Of a DNA stretch of 64,000 bases, positions 1 to 8,316 are shown piece by piece. The number at the start of each line of letters is the position of its first letter. Position 1 is the first letter of the stretch. Under the pieces are notes generated by a model, which saw nothing but the letters and a program-made list of their open reading frames with translations, had not been told where the DNA came from and searched no databases. The DNA lies in assembly GCF_005938645.2 (NCBI RefSeq), contig NZ_CP042171.1, positions 2,914,001 to 2,978,000 of the forward strand, in the 5' to 3' direction. The translations under genes and the position numbers were made by a program. This DNA comes from Pedobacter sp. KBS0701 (GTDB taxonomy: Bacteria; Bacteroidota; Bacteroidia; Sphingobacteriales; Sphingobacteriaceae).

Positions 1-394
1 AAACGATATATTTATTGCTCAGATTTTCTTTCCAGTGTGATTTATCGAGAATCACAAACCATATTGCTGCCGAAGCTACCATAATAGCCACTAAACCGCT
101 TGGTATAAATTGTTCTACCCAGATTACGATTCCATTACCTAAACCAAGCATTAAAATGCCGCTTATTGTAGCAATTTTGATGGTTCTCTTATTAAAAATA
201 TCCTCTCCCTTTATTTTACACCAGCTTAACATTAAAACTCCCGCGATGGAAAAACGAACTGTTCCCAGGATGAACGGCGGAAAACCGGCCAAGGCCTTTT
301 GAATGAAAAAATAAGTAGACCCCCAAACAATATATACGATAGCAAAAGCCAGGTAAACCATTACCGGAGATGCCGTTTTATTTAAATTTGTCAT
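1..394 (-). CDS. EamA/DMT family transporter (N-terminal part, cut by window edge)
   Basis: About 131 N-terminal residues are visible, starting at the ATG complementary to 392-394 and running off the left edge. The translation begins MTNLNKTASPVMVYLAFAIV, followed by the typical EamA first-helix motif VWGSTYFFI, a PPFILGTVRF segment, and further helices including GILMLGLGNGIVIWVEQF. This pattern fits ten-helix drug/metabolite exporters of the inner membrane; the substrate cannot be told. The start lies only 4 bp downstream of the stop of the Lrp/AsnC regulator on the same strand, so the two are probably co-transcribed. Lrp-type regulators often control amino-acid exporters, so an amino-acid or metabolite exporter is the best inference. 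Confidence 0.85.
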   Translation of the reverse strand, partial: MTNLNKTASPVMVYLAFAIVYIVWGSTYFFIQKALAGFPPFILGTVRFSIAGVLMLSWCKIKGEDIFNKRTIKIATISGILMLGLGNGIVIWVEQFIPSGLVAIMVASAAIWFVILDKSHWKENLSNKYIV

Positions 395-398
395 GGTT

Positions 399-878
399 TT
401 ATTTTTCGGGAATGACTAATTGTTGCTGTTCTTTTACCGTTTCTAACACAATCGTTGTTTTCACGGATAAAATATTGGGAACTTTACTAAACTCATCACG
501 TAATAAAGCCATCAAAGATGCCGAATCCGTAGTTCTCACTTTCACCAGGAAACAATCATCACCGGCTATTACGTGTACTTCCTGTACATCGGGGATTTTT
601 GCCAATTCACTCGCTGTATCATTACAGCTGAAACTTTGCGAAGATTTCATGGAAATAAAAGCCAGCAACTTTAAGTCAACCGCAACAGGATTTACTTTGG
701 CATTGTAACCGGTAATTACATTCTTTTTCTCAAGTTTTTTTACGCGTTCCAACACGGCTGATGGAACAAGATCTAATGCCTTCGCTAAATCTACGTTCGA
801 GATCCGGGCATTATCCTGCATGAGCCTGAGTATAGCCAGATCGATATGATCCAGACTAAAATTATTTTCAATTACCAT
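399..878 (-). CDS. Lrp/AsnC family transcriptional regulator
   Basis: A 159-aa protein of usual family length. The N-terminal winged helix-turn-helix covers about residues 8-65 (LDHIDLAILRLMQDNARISN, then SAVLERVKKLEKKNVITGY), and the C-terminal ligand-binding RAM domain covers about 70-150 (VHVIAGDDCFLVKVRTTD). Such proteins form dimers and octamers and respond to amino acids. It precedes the EamA exporter by 4 bp on the same strand and probably regulates it. A second Lrp-type gene sits at 23397-23867, unlinked to a transporter. The AT-rich 120-bp spacer upstream should hold the promoter and binding sites, but no clear site was seen. Confidence 0.93.
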   Translation of the reverse strand: MVIENNFSLDHIDLAILRLMQDNARISNVDLAKALDLVPSAVLERVKKLEKKNVITGYNAKVNPVAVDLKLLAFISMKSSQSFSCNDTASELAKIPDVQEVHVIAGDDCFLVKVRTTDSASLMALLRDEFSKVPNILSVKTTIVLETVKEQQQLVIPEK

Positions 879-997
879 TCAATAAAAATATAAATATTTA
901 GAACAAAATTCAAAACAATTTAAATAAAAATGAATTTTATTCTATTAAATAGCTTAATAATGATAATTAATCTGTTCAATATGCAATATACCGAATT

Positions 998-1315
998 TTA
1001 TATTCCTAGTTTATCATAAAGGTCAATTACCTTTTTACGGAGTTTATTAATTTCTTCTTCCTTTTCGATCAGTTCTTTTTTAAGTGCGCTCAATTCTGCA
1101 GAGGGGTCTCCACCTGATTGACTATCAATCAACTGTACAACGGGAACTTTAAAGGTTTTAGAAATCTGGAGTAAACGGGAAATATTGAGATCAGTCTGTC
1201 CCGTTTCTATTTTACAGAAAGCCGGAGTAGAGATATTTAATTTTTTAGCAGCATCAGCTTGACTTAACCCTAAAGCCAGTCTACTTTGTTTAATACGATC
1301 ACCGATGCTTTTCAT
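998..1315 (-). CDS. XRE-type helix-turn-helix protein with C-terminal coiled coil
   Basis: A 105-aa protein. Residues 1-62 form a Cro/C1-type HTH (IGDRIKQSRLALGLSQADAA, then STPAFCKIETGQTDLNISRL). The last 35 residues are heptad-like and charged (AELSALKKELIEKEEEINKL), predicting a dimerising coiled coil. It is a DNA-binding regulator of unknown target. It lies downstream of mpl on the same strand, separated by a 77-bp hairpin, so it is probably a separate unit. The gene at 48318 has the same layout, a small HTH followed by a coiled coil, so the two may be distant paralogues. Confidence 0.85.
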   Translation of the reverse strand: MKSIGDRIKQSRLALGLSQADAAKKLNISTPAFCKIETGQTDLNISRLLQISKTFKVPVVQLIDSQSGGDPSAELSALKKELIEKEEEINKLRKKVIDLYDKLGI

Positions 1316-1324
1316 AGTTTAATT

Positions 1325-1401
1325 AGATATGAGATTTGAGAAGTGAGATATTAGATTTGAGACAAATCCCTCTCAAGTCTCAAATCTAACATCTCATATC
1401 T
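1325..1401. repeat. Self-complementary intergenic repeat (two nested stems)
   Basis: Outer stem: 1325-1335 pairs perfectly with 1391-1401 (AGATATGAGAT/ATCTCATATCT). Inner stem: 1352-1363 pairs with 1377-1388 (TAGATTTGAGAC and its complement). It starts inside the mpl stop codon and could end mpl transcription, but it lacks a clean U-tract. The same words (AGATATGAGATTTGAGAC) recur at 2780-2797, so this is one copy of a dispersed family. Confidence 0.8.
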
Positions 1402-2752
1402 ATTTATCTAAAGCGGCCGCCAGTTCAGGCAGATCGAAACCTGCATAATTGCCAGAGCTCATCATCAATAGGTTAGTATCTTTATAATTGAGGCTTAGCA
1501 GATAACCTTTCAGTTTCGCAGCATCGTTAAAAAATTTCAGTTTAGGATTCGCGAAAGCCTGTTGCACGTCATCTTCAGAAAAAGGCTCCATGCGTTTTTG
1601 CTCAAAAGATTTAATATCGATAAATACGATTGCCTCATCAGCCTTGTCCATTGCACCGGTATATTCTTTTAAAAAGTCTTTATTCAAACTGCTAAAGGTA
1701 TGTAGTTCGATGCAAGCTACGAGTTTCCTACTGGTAAACTGCGCTTTAACTGCATCAATAGTTGCTTTTAATTTTGAAGGCGAATGCGCAAAATCTTTGT
1801 AAACATTGGTCGACTCATCTGCTGAAATCACTTCTAAACGCTTGGCAGCCCCAGTGAATGAAGCAATGGCCGTATCAAATTCATTTTCATTAATATCCAA
1901 TTCTTTACATACCAGTTTCGCAGCATTCAGGTTCATCAGGTTATGATCGCCAAAGATCTTTAAAGCCGTTTCTTCCGGCAGCAGATAGGTTATTCCGTTC
2001 CTGATTTCATGTTTGGGAATGGCATAAGCTATTTTGTTTACATTAGCTTTTGAATTGGATACAATCTCATTCAGGTCAGCATCTGCTTTACAATAAATCA
2101 AAGTCCCATTAGCTTCGATGGTATCAATAAACTTATCAAACTGCAAGGTATAATCGGCATAAGTTGGAAACACATTGATATGATCCCAGGCTATACCACT
2201 GATTACAGCAACATTGGCTTTGTACAGGTGAAATTTAGGTCTTCTATCAATCGGTGATGATAAATACTCATCGCCTTCAATAATCATTACGGGAGCTTCT
2301 TCCGTCACTTTTACCATGGTTTCGAAACCCGCTAATTGTGCTCCAACAAGATAATCGAAATCACGTTTATAATAATTTAGCACGTGCAGAATCATACTGG
2401 TAATGGTTGTTTTACCATGACTGCCGCCAATTACTACACGCAGTTTATTTTTGCTTTGTTCGTAAATATATTCAGGATAAGAATAGATTTTAACGCCTAA
2501 TTCCTGCGCTTTCAACAATTCAGGATTATCAATCCGTGCATGCATACCTAAAATTACTGCATCTAAATCTTTGGATATACGGTCTTCAGCCCAGCCCATT
2601 TCAGCAGGTAATAAACCATACTTATCCAAACGTGATTTTGCAGGCTCGAAAATTACATCGTCGGAACCTGAAATCTGATAACCTTTTTTATGTAAGGCAA
2701 TGGCCAGGTTGTGCATTGCACTTCCACCAATCGCTATAAAATGTATGCGCAT
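1400..2752 (-). CDS. mpl: UDP-N-acetylmuramate:L-Ala-gamma-D-Glu-meso-DAP ligase (Mpl)
   Basis: A 450-aa Mur-ligase protein. It starts MRIHFIAIGGSAMHNLAIAL, an N-terminal nucleotide-sugar binding domain with the Mpl-type IGGSAMHNLA loop. The ATP loop is IGGSHGKTTITSMI (about residues 108-121), followed by the central domain (IIEGDEYLSSPIDRRPKF) and a C-terminal domain with YKDFAHSPSKL. Mpl reattaches recovered murein tripeptide to UDP-MurNAc in cell-wall recycling in the cytoplasm. The SAMHN signature and length separate it from MurC. It stands alone on the minus strand between repeat-rich spacers. Confidence 0.95.
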   Translation of the reverse strand: MRIHFIAIGGSAMHNLAIALHKKGYQISGSDDVIFEPAKSRLDKYGLLPAEMGWAEDRISKDLDAVILGMHARIDNPELLKAQELGVKIYSYPEYIYEQSKNKLRVVIGGSHGKTTITSMILHVLNYYKRDFDYLVGAQLAGFETMVKVTEEAPVMIIEGDEYLSSPIDRRPKFHLYKANVAVISGIAWDHINVFPTYADYTLQFDKFIDTIEANGTLIYCKADADLNEIVSNSKANVNKIAYAIPKHEIRNGITYLLPEETALKIFGDHNLMNLNAAKLVCKELDINENEFDTAIASFTGAAKRLEVISADESTNVYKDFAHSPSKLKATIDAVKAQFTSRKLVACIELHTFSSLNKDFLKEYTGAMDKADEAIVFIDIKSFEQKRMEPFSEDDVQQAFANPKLKFFNDAAKLKGYLLSLNYKDTNLLMMSSGNYAGFDLPELAAALDK

Positions 2753-2756
2753 ATTT

Positions 2757-2911
2757 TTTTGTTTTAGATGTGAGATGCTAGATATGAGATTTGAGACTGG
2801 AGATACAACAACAAACTTTACGCCCTAAATCTTTAATTGCGTTTAGCGGTTTGCGTATGGCGTTTAAGCCTTCTGCCTTTTAACCTTCCACCTTCTACCC
2901 TTCTACCTTTT
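2757..2911. repeat. Dispersed intergenic repeats, two kinds, running into the prmA 3' end
   Basis: The right side of the mpl upstream spacer has the GAGATTTGAGAC words also seen at 1325-1401. Next to it, read on the minus strand, is a purine-rich block made of GGTAGAAGG-like units followed by GCGTTTGGCG-like words. The second block is clearly homologous, with the same order of words, to 9587-9662 on the plus strand. The purine-rich block extends into prmA and supplies its last codons and stop. Confidence 0.7.
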
Positions 2912-3743
2912 TCTCAAACTGTGCCGCTACCCAATCACCATTCTGTTTATGATCAACGTATTTAATGCCGTATTTAGCACATTCGGCGGTAATAATTGCC
3001 AAATCAGGATCTAAATAAAAGCCACTGAAGAAAATTTTGCCTTCTGGTTTTAAAACATCAGCGTAACGGTGGATCTGATCTAAAAGGATATTCCGGTTAA
3101 TATTGGCAAAAATAACATCATATTCCTCATCAGGAATGACTTCCTTGCTTCCACAAAGTGCCTTTAAATTATCTACATGGTTAAGTGCGGCATTTTCTAA
3201 CGTACTTTCATAACAGATATCATCATAATCGATGGCCATTAAATTTTTAGCACCCAGTTTTGCTGCAAGAATAGCTAAGATTCCGGTCCCACAGCCCATA
3301 TCGAGGATATTTTTGTCCTTGAGGTCGGCGGCTAAAATATACTGCATCACCATGGTGGTGGTTTGGTGGTGACCAGTACCGAAAGCCATTTTTGGATCAA
3401 TTACAATCTCGTAAGGATACGATGGCTGTGGCTCGTGAAAGGTTGCCCTTACATAACATACATCATCAATAATCAGTGGACTGAAGTTTTTCTCCCATTC
3501 AGCATTCCAGTTTTCATCAGCAACATCTTCCAGAGTATAATCTGTTGCAAATTCTTCACTGTAATTACCTAACAGGTCTTTTAGTTCCTGCTCGCTAAAA
3601 TTATCCTTAATTATGAAAGCTGTAAAACCACCCTCATTATCTTCGAAAGTATCGAAGCCTAAATCGGCAAGATCGCTGATGAGCAGATCCTGTTGATAAT
3701 CTTCGATACCTTTGAATGTAAATATTGCTTTAATGTATTGCAT
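2895..3743 (-). CDS. prmA: Ribosomal protein L11 methyltransferase PrmA
   Basis: A 282-aa protein. The N-terminal half (residues 1-115) is the L11-recognition domain with the conserved ENWNAEWEKNFSPLIIDD stretch. The SAM-binding Rossmann domain has KNILDMGCGTGILAILAAKL (about 145-165) and the PrmA motif IFANINRNILL. It trimethylates ribosomal protein L11. It follows tpiA directly: the tpiA stop and the prmA ATG are adjacent, so they form an operon. The last five residues (KKVEG) and stop lie in a GGTAGAAGG-type repeat, suggesting the original C-terminus was replaced by repeat sequence. Confidence 0.95.
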   Translation of the reverse strand: MQYIKAIFTFKGIEDYQQDLLISDLADLGFDTFEDNEGGFTAFIIKDNFSEQELKDLLGNYSEEFATDYTLEDVADENWNAEWEKNFSPLIIDDVCYVRATFHEPQPSYPYEIVIDPKMAFGTGHHQTTTMVMQYILAADLKDKNILDMGCGTGILAILAAKLGAKNLMAIDYDDICYESTLENAALNHVDNLKALCGSKEVIPDEEYDVIFANINRNILLDQIHRYADVLKPEGKIFFSGFYLDPDLAIITAECAKYGIKYVDHKQNGDWVAAQFEKKVEG

Positions 3744-4505
3744 TTAACTGTTTAATGCTTTAATAATATCTGTAAAATCGCGTGATTTTAACGATGCACC
3801 ACCAATCAGGCCACCATCAATATCTTTTTGAGAGAATAAACTTGCCGCATTACCCGGGTTACAGCTACCGCCATATAAAATGGTTGTATCATCAGCTACA
3901 TTGAAACCATAGTTTGCTTCAATTTCACTACGAATAAAAGCATGAATATCCTGTGCCTGCTCTGGAGAAGCGGTTAAACCAGTTCCAATTGCCCAAACCG
4001 GCTCGTAAGCAATCACGATCTTTTTGAAATCTTCTTCGGTTAAACTAAAAATACCTTCTACCAATTGTTTTTTCAATACTTCGTAGTAGCTACCGTTATT
4101 ACGCTCGTCCAGCGTTTCGCCGATACAGAAAATTGGTGTTAAACCATTTGCCAGGGCAACTTTAGTTTTTTGAGCTAATAATGCATCGCTTTCAGCGAAA
4201 TATTGTCTGCGTTCTGAGTGACCTAAAATTACATATTCTGCACCAACAGATTTCACCATTTTTGCCGAAGTTTCGCCTGTATATGCTCCACTTTCCTTAT
4301 CGCTAATGTTTTGAGCGCCAATTTTAACATCGTTACCACCCAATTTTGCCAAGCTGTTTAAATGAATAAACGGGGAGCAAATAATAGCCAGCTGATCGCC
4401 TTTGCGCTCATCTTTAACCATATTTACAATTTCGCTGAACAACGAAACACCTTCGCTATAATCTAAATTCATTTTCCAGTTACCGGCAACAATCTTTTTT
4501 CTCAT
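3744..4505 (-). CDS. tpiA: Triosephosphate isomerase
   Basis: A 253-aa TIM barrel of normal length. Visible catalytic residues are Asn9/Lys11 in AGNWKMN, His96 in [10 protein letters not shown], and Glu168 in [13 protein letters not shown] (flexible loop 6 follows). Phosphate-binding loops are [11 protein letters not shown] and GGLIGGASL. It interconverts dihydroxyacetone phosphate and glyceraldehyde 3-phosphate in glycolysis and gluconeogenesis. It is the first gene of a tpiA-prmA operon with no spacer between the genes. Confidence 0.98.
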   Translation of the reverse strand: MRKKIVAGNWKMNLDYSEGVSLFSEIVNMVKDERKGDQLAIICSPFIHLNSLAKLGGNDVKIGAQNISDKESGAYTGETSAKMVKSVGAEYVILGHSERRQYFAESDALLAQKTKVALANGLTPIFCIGETLDERNNGSYYEVLKKQLVEGIFSLTEEDFKKIVIAYEPVWAIGTGLTASPEQAQDIHAFIRSEIEANYGFNVADDTTILYGGSCNPGNAASLFSQKDIDGGLIGGASLKSRDFTDIIKALNS

Positions 4506-4550
4506 TTTGTATTATTTAATGGTTGGTTGATCTTTCAGATCAGGTTTATA

Positions 4551-5717
4551 TTAAAATCGTCTATACGATTCGGTTAATTCAAATACTTTCTCAAGAATGT
4601 TCTTTTCTGTTTCATCAAAAACAATATCTTTTCTTGCAAATACCTTTTCGGTTGTTCCGAACATTTTATCCAGTCTATAGGTTTCAAAACCACTTGCACC
4701 TCCCCAACTAAAATCAGGAATATGGTTTGGCGGTAAACCGGCACCAAAAACATTGGTACCAACCCCCACTACACTGCCGGTATTAAACATGGTATTAATT
4801 CCGCATTTGGCATGGTCGGCCATGATCAATCCACAGAACTGTAGGTTGGTATTCCGCATTTTCCGGCTTTCGTAATCGTAAAGTTTTACTTCTGCGTAGT
4901 TATTTTTTAAATTCGAATTATTGGTATCAGCACCGATATTACACCACTCCCCCATTACCGAATTGCCCAGATATCCTTCATGGCCTTTCGCTGAATTACC
5001 CCAGATTACAGCATTGTTAATTTCACCTCCTGCACGGCTATTTGGGCCAATTGTAGTGCCCGAATATATTTTCGCACCCATTTTAATGGATGAATTATCG
5101 CAAAGTGCAAAAGATCCCCTGATTAAAGAACCCTCCCAAACCTCGGCATTTTTACCGATGTAAATTGGTCCATAAGTACTATTAAACACGCTGCATTCGG
5201 CTTTTGCACCTTCTTCGAGAAAAACATCATCGCCGATCAATTGATTGGTACCACTTAGTTTTGCGGAACTGCGTCCTTCGGTTAACAATTTAAAATCTTT
5301 TCTGATCTCCGCTGGATTATTCCCGAAAACATGTTCAGGGTAAACAATCCGTATAAAATCTCCCTGGTATTCAATCTGCTTTAGCGACTTAACGGCTTCA
5401 AAACCGTGTTGATCCGAAATGTAAGCTACAACAACATCTCTTTTATAAAGTGCTTCACCTGCCTTAAGATCTGAAATAGCATTAAGCAAAGCTTCATCAG
5501 GACAAACAGAACCGTTTATGAATAAATCTGCATTAGGCTTTGGTGCAAATTTTATGGAAAGGTAATCCTGGGTTTGAAAACCAAAATCGGCCTTTAAATA
5601 TTTGGCCCATTTTTCGGCAATAGTTAAAATACCAATGCGTAAATCGGCCACGGGCCTGGTAAACGTAAGCGGACGTAGAGACATCCAGGAAGCATCATCA
5701 AATAGATTGATTGTCAT
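4551..5717 (-). CDS. GlmU-like nucleotidyltransferase/acetyltransferase (Bacteroidota type)
   Basis: From the chosen ATG (5717) the protein is 388 aa, starting MTINLFDDASWMSLRPLTFT; upstream frame extension looks like non-coding terminator sequence. The N-terminal half has the RPLTFTRPVADLRIGILTI motif of the Bacteroidota alternative GlmU family (TIGR03991-type). The C-terminal half is a left-handed beta helix with imperfect hexapeptides (GPIYIGKNAEVWEGSLIRG, IKMGAKIYSGTTIGPNSRAG). Family members are proposed to make UDP-GlcNAc from GlcN-1-P. No classical GlmU is present in this window, so essentiality cannot be judged. The N-terminal pyrophosphorylase signature of standard GlmU is absent. 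Confidence 0.85.
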   Translation of the reverse strand: MTINLFDDASWMSLRPLTFTRPVADLRIGILTIAEKWAKYLKADFGFQTQDYLSIKFAPKPNADLFINGSVCPDEALLNAISDLKAGEALYKRDVVVAYISDQHGFEAVKSLKQIEYQGDFIRIVYPEHVFGNNPAEIRKDFKLLTEGRSSAKLSGTNQLIGDDVFLEEGAKAECSVFNSTYGPIYIGKNAEVWEGSLIRGSFALCDNSSIKMGAKIYSGTTIGPNSRAGGEINNAVIWGNSAKGHEGYLGNSVMGEWCNIGADTNNSNLKNNYAEVKLYDYESRKMRNTNLQFCGLIMADHAKCGINTMFNTGSVVGVGTNVFGAGLPPNHIPDFSWGGASGFETYRLDKMFGTTEKVFARKDIVFDETEKNILEKVFELTESYRRF

Positions 5718-5734
5718 AAGCAGCAAAAATAAAA

Positions 5735-5765
5735 AAAGTCCCGATGCTTTTGGCAAAGGGACTTC
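5735..5765 (-). terminator. Rho-independent terminator after rpmE
   Basis: Read on the minus strand, the stem AAGTCCC/GGGACTT with a 15-nt loop is followed by a run of seven T. It sits just downstream of the rpmE stop and upstream of the GlmU-like start. Confidence 0.85.
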
Positions 5766-5789
5766 AAAAAATGCTTTTTGTTGCTAAAA

Positions 5790-6038
5790 TTATTTCTTAG
5801 CGTAACGGTTTTTAAATTTATCGATACGTCCTGCTGTATCAACCAATTTCATTTTACCAGTATAAAAAGGGTGTGAAGTATGAGAAATCTCTAATTTATA
5901 AAGAGGATACTCGTTACCATCTTCCCATTTAATTGTTTCTTTAGTATCTACACAAGATTTTGTTAAGAAAGCATATTCGTTAGACATATCTTTAAAAACA
6001 ACTGGTCTGTAGCTTGTTGGGTGCAAATCTTTTTTCAT
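5790..6038 (-). CDS. rpmE: 50S ribosomal protein L31, type B
   Basis: An 82-aa protein from the ATG at 6038 ([20 protein letters not shown]). The frame is open further upstream, but the family starts with this motif and an A-rich leader precedes it. Conserved features include [20 protein letters not shown] and [17 protein letters not shown], typical of type B L31, which lacks the zinc-binding CxxC of type A. It is monocistronic, with a clear terminator at 5735-5765. Confidence 0.97.
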   Translation of the reverse strand: MKKDLHPTSYRPVVFKDMSNEYAFLTKSCVDTKETIKWEDGNEYPLYKLEISHTSHPFYTGKMKLVDTAGRIDKFKNRYAKK

Positions 6039-6327
6039 TTGAATATTATTTTTAGTTATTTGTGTGAAAGCATCAAGAACATTCTTGCAATTTGCTGGCA
6101 ACAACGCTTATGACATTTCCTATTAGTCTTTCTACCTCTATTTTAGAGGATGCAAATATCTTAATTTTATTTTTGATTTACAAGCCTAATTAAAGAATTT
6201 TAATTTATATGGCTTTTCTACTTCCGGTTTAGCCAAAAGTACTTAAAAACAGATGGATGCAAAGCTAAACTTTTTCTACCTGAATATTGTTTTTCAGATA
6301 TTTAAAAAATATATGTAAATTTGGTAT

Positions 6328-6495
6328 ATGAGAAAACATGGCGAATTAGATGGCATCATTCATGCCGATAGCAGCGGAAAGCTCTACATTAAAAGTCCTG
6401 ATTTTTTTGCGCAGCCAAGGGTTATCGAAATGGTGGGTGCATTAATGCAATCGAGTATTTTTAAAAAGATAGAAAAGGATAAAAACAAGAAATAG
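6328..6495 (+). CDS. Small hypothetical protein (55 aa)
   Basis: ATG at 6328, stop at 6493-6495. The translation starts MRKHGELDGIIHADSSGKLY and ends with a Lys-rich tail (KKIEKDKNKK). It is soluble, with no Cys and no signal peptide. It lies 8 bp upstream of the membrane-protein gene at 6504 on the same strand, so the two are probably co-transcribed. A coding call is supported by that tight spacing and by a balanced composition. I do not recognise the family. Confidence 0.55.
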   Translation: MRKHGELDGIIHADSSGKLYIKSPDFFAQPRVIEMVGALMQSSIFKKIEKDKNKK

Positions 6496-6503
6496 TCTTA
6501 TAG

Positions 6504-7202
6504 ATGCCTTTTAACCTACTTTTATTTCCTCTTGTAGGCGGCTATTATATATTAATCAGGTTCAGGTACCTGCGGTATGTACAATACCGGCTTGAAAGTC
6601 AGCGTATCTTATTAAACTCTGCTTTTGCTGGCATCTTATTACTCGGTGCATGTTTTATATTAAGGGCAATTTTTATTGCCATCTGGCCTGAAACGGTCGA
6701 ACAGCTTAGCAAATTGCTCCCTATCCACGCGCCTTATTTCGGGACCACCAGTCTATCGTTATTAGTCGCTGTAGCTGCCACAGAAATCGCGAATCTTTTT
6801 ATCAACCGCCTTAAAGCCATTAAAAGAGCCATCGCTACTTCTGGAAATGAATTTGAACTGTTATTAAGTTCATCTTTTTTCGACGCCCACCTTTTACAGT
6901 TTACTATGGATAGCGGCAAATTTTACATTGGCTGGGTTAAAGAATTGCCAAAACCCTTTACTACAAGTTACATTCGCATTACCCCAGCTTTTAGCGGTTA
7001 CCGCAAGGCTGATGATAAAGAACTGGTTTTTACTACGCAGTATTTAACGGTTTATGCCAGTTATATTGAAGACGGCTCAGTAGCGAATACCGATGAACTG
7101 AAAACAGATCTCGTACTGAAAGCCGATAAAATCAATTCCATTTCTTTTTTTGATATGGATATGTATAACCGCTTTAATCCGGCACAAGAAGAAACATCCT
7201 AA
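6504..7202 (+). CDS. Hypothetical membrane protein
   Basis: A 232-aa protein. It has three likely N-terminal membrane segments: residues 1-18 (FNLLLFPLVGGYYILI), about 38-62 (LLNSAFAGILLLGACFILRA) and about 80-98. A soluble C-terminal part of about 130 residues follows (ELLLSSSFFDAHLLQFTMDS, then FYIGWVKELPKPFTTSYIRI). The soluble region probably lies in the cytoplasm. The family is not recognised and no catalytic motif is seen. It sits 8 bp behind the 55-aa ORF, and its stop overlaps the convergent gene at 7199 by 4 bp, so the two transcripts run into each other. Confidence 0.75.
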   Translation: MPFNLLLFPLVGGYYILIRFRYLRYVQYRLESQRILLNSAFAGILLLGACFILRAIFIAIWPETVEQLSKLLPIHAPYFGTTSLSLLVAVAATEIANLFINRLKAIKRAIATSGNEFELLLSSSFFDAHLLQFTMDSGKFYIGWVKELPKPFTTSYIRITPAFSGYRKADDKELVFTTQYLTVYASYIEDGSVANTDELKTDLVLKADKINSISFFDMDMYNRFNPAQEETS

Positions 7203-7483
7203 TCCTTTTTCGGACTATATTTTTTCCAGGTTTCTATTTTAGCCTTCTGACGGGCGATGTAAGCATCGGCAATTACTTCTGCCGAACCGGAACCTTCTAC
7301 CGTTTCCAGTAATTCTTTTAATTTATACTGATCTACATCTGCCTTATATAATAGCTGGATCAGTTTCGGAAAATCGTTATCAATGAGGTAAGCAAAAGCA
7401 TCAACCATTGCAGCGCGCAACTGGCTTTCGGAAAGGTTATCCGGTATATCAAAATCTTTGCTGATGATAGTGATTAATGACAT
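7199..7483 (-). CDS. Hypothetical protein (94 aa)
   Basis: A small, acidic, all-helical protein: MSLITIISKDFDIPDNLSES..RAAMVDAFAYLIDNDFPKLI..KLKELLETVEG. It has no signal peptide or membrane segment. It converges with the membrane-protein gene, with 4 bp of overlap at the 3' ends. Length, composition and a normal ATG support coding. No known family is recognised and no function is proposed. Confidence 0.7.
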   Translation of the reverse strand: MSLITIISKDFDIPDNLSESQLRAAMVDAFAYLIDNDFPKLIQLLYKADVDQYKLKELLETVEGSGSAEVIADAYIARQKAKIETWKKYSPKKD

Positions 7484-7791
7484 AGAATAGGGTTTTTAAG
7501 ATTACAGGATTTTAAGATTAAAGCGTGTTAGAATAGGAGTTGTTAATATTGGGTTTAGGCAATTTGCATTTTCCGAAGAACCACAGTCCAACATTAAATA
7601 AACCTGATAAAAGCGGCAGCTCCCGATTCTTCATCGGGACTACAGCGGTTAGCAGGATTACAGGTGCTTTGGAATACACAACCATTCGTTTTCAAAAAAA
7701 AGGCTTGCCAACTGCTTTAAGATCCCCGCATGCGAGAAGATGACAGATCTCAAAAATCACCCATTTCCCATTTTACCTCTCCCATCTTCCT
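7484..7791. repeat. Spacer with a dispersed Bacteroidota-type repeat fragment
   Basis: No gene is seen in these 308 bp. Positions 7596-7675 carry a block of the form AACCTGATAAAAGCGGCAGC, then a CCCGAT/ATCGGG hairpin (7622-7627 with 7633-7638), then ACAGCGGTTAGCAGG. Its start is like the block at 27430-27530 (AAACCCGATTG..GCGGAAATC). An apparent 67-codon plus-strand frame here covers only this repeat and is not counted as a gene. Confidence 0.5.
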
Positions 7792-8199
7792 TTATACCCA
7801 TTTAATCTCCTGGCAAATTTCAATCAGCACGCCATTGGTGTCTTGAGGATGCACAAAACATACCATCTTATTATCTGCCCCTTTTTTTGGAGAATCGCTG
7901 AGCAGTACAAAACCTTCTTTATGCAGCCTTTCCATTTCCGCCAGAATATCATCAACCAGGAAAGCAATGTGATGGATTCCCTCTCCTTTTTTCTCAATAA
8001 ATTTAGCAATTGCACTATCCGGAGCAGTAGCCTGAAGCAGCTCTACTTTGTTTTCGCCGGTTTTAAAAAAAGCAGTATTCACCGATTCGGACACAACCTG
8101 CTCCGTTTTATAACAATCGGTATTAAGCAGTTTCTGATAAATCGCTATGGAACTGTTGAGGTCTTTTACCGCGATGCCGATGTGTTCTATCTTATTCAT
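7792..8199 (-). CDS. mce: Methylmalonyl-CoA epimerase
   Basis: A 135-aa vicinal-oxygen-chelate protein with two beta-alpha-beta-beta-beta modules. It starts MNKIEHIGIAVKDLNSSIAI, giving metal-ligand His6, and continues with NKVELLQATAPDSAIAKFIE and GEGIHHIAFLVDD (second His ligand), ending GVLIEICQ with the Glu ligand. It converts (S)- to (R)-methylmalonyl-CoA in propionate/succinyl-CoA metabolism. The mutase genes are not in this window. It is transcribed away from the iscS operon, with a shared divergent 117-bp spacer. Confidence 0.95.
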   Translation of the reverse strand: MNKIEHIGIAVKDLNSSIAIYQKLLNTDCYKTEQVVSESVNTAFFKTGENKVELLQATAPDSAIAKFIEKKGEGIHHIAFLVDDILAEMERLHKEGFVLLSDSPKKGADNKMVCFVHPQDTNGVLIEICQEIKWV

Positions 8200-8266
8200 A
8201 GATTATAAGGTTATGTGAATGTAAAAATGCGGCTTTTATCTATAAGCTCATAGCTATTATTTATAA

Positions 8267-8294
8267 TTGTTAAATAAGTTTTTTCGTATCTTTG
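8267..8294 (+). promoter_or_regulatory. Bacteroidota-type promoter for iscS
   Basis: A perfect -7 element TATCTTTG (8287-8294), with TTG at 8267-8269 as the -33 element and a 17-bp spacer. The iscS ATG is at 8317, giving a short leader. It matches the TTTG/TAnnTTTG consensus of the Bacteroidota primary sigma factor. Confidence 0.75.
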
Positions 8295-8316
8295 TGATAT
8301 AATTAACAGAATAGAG

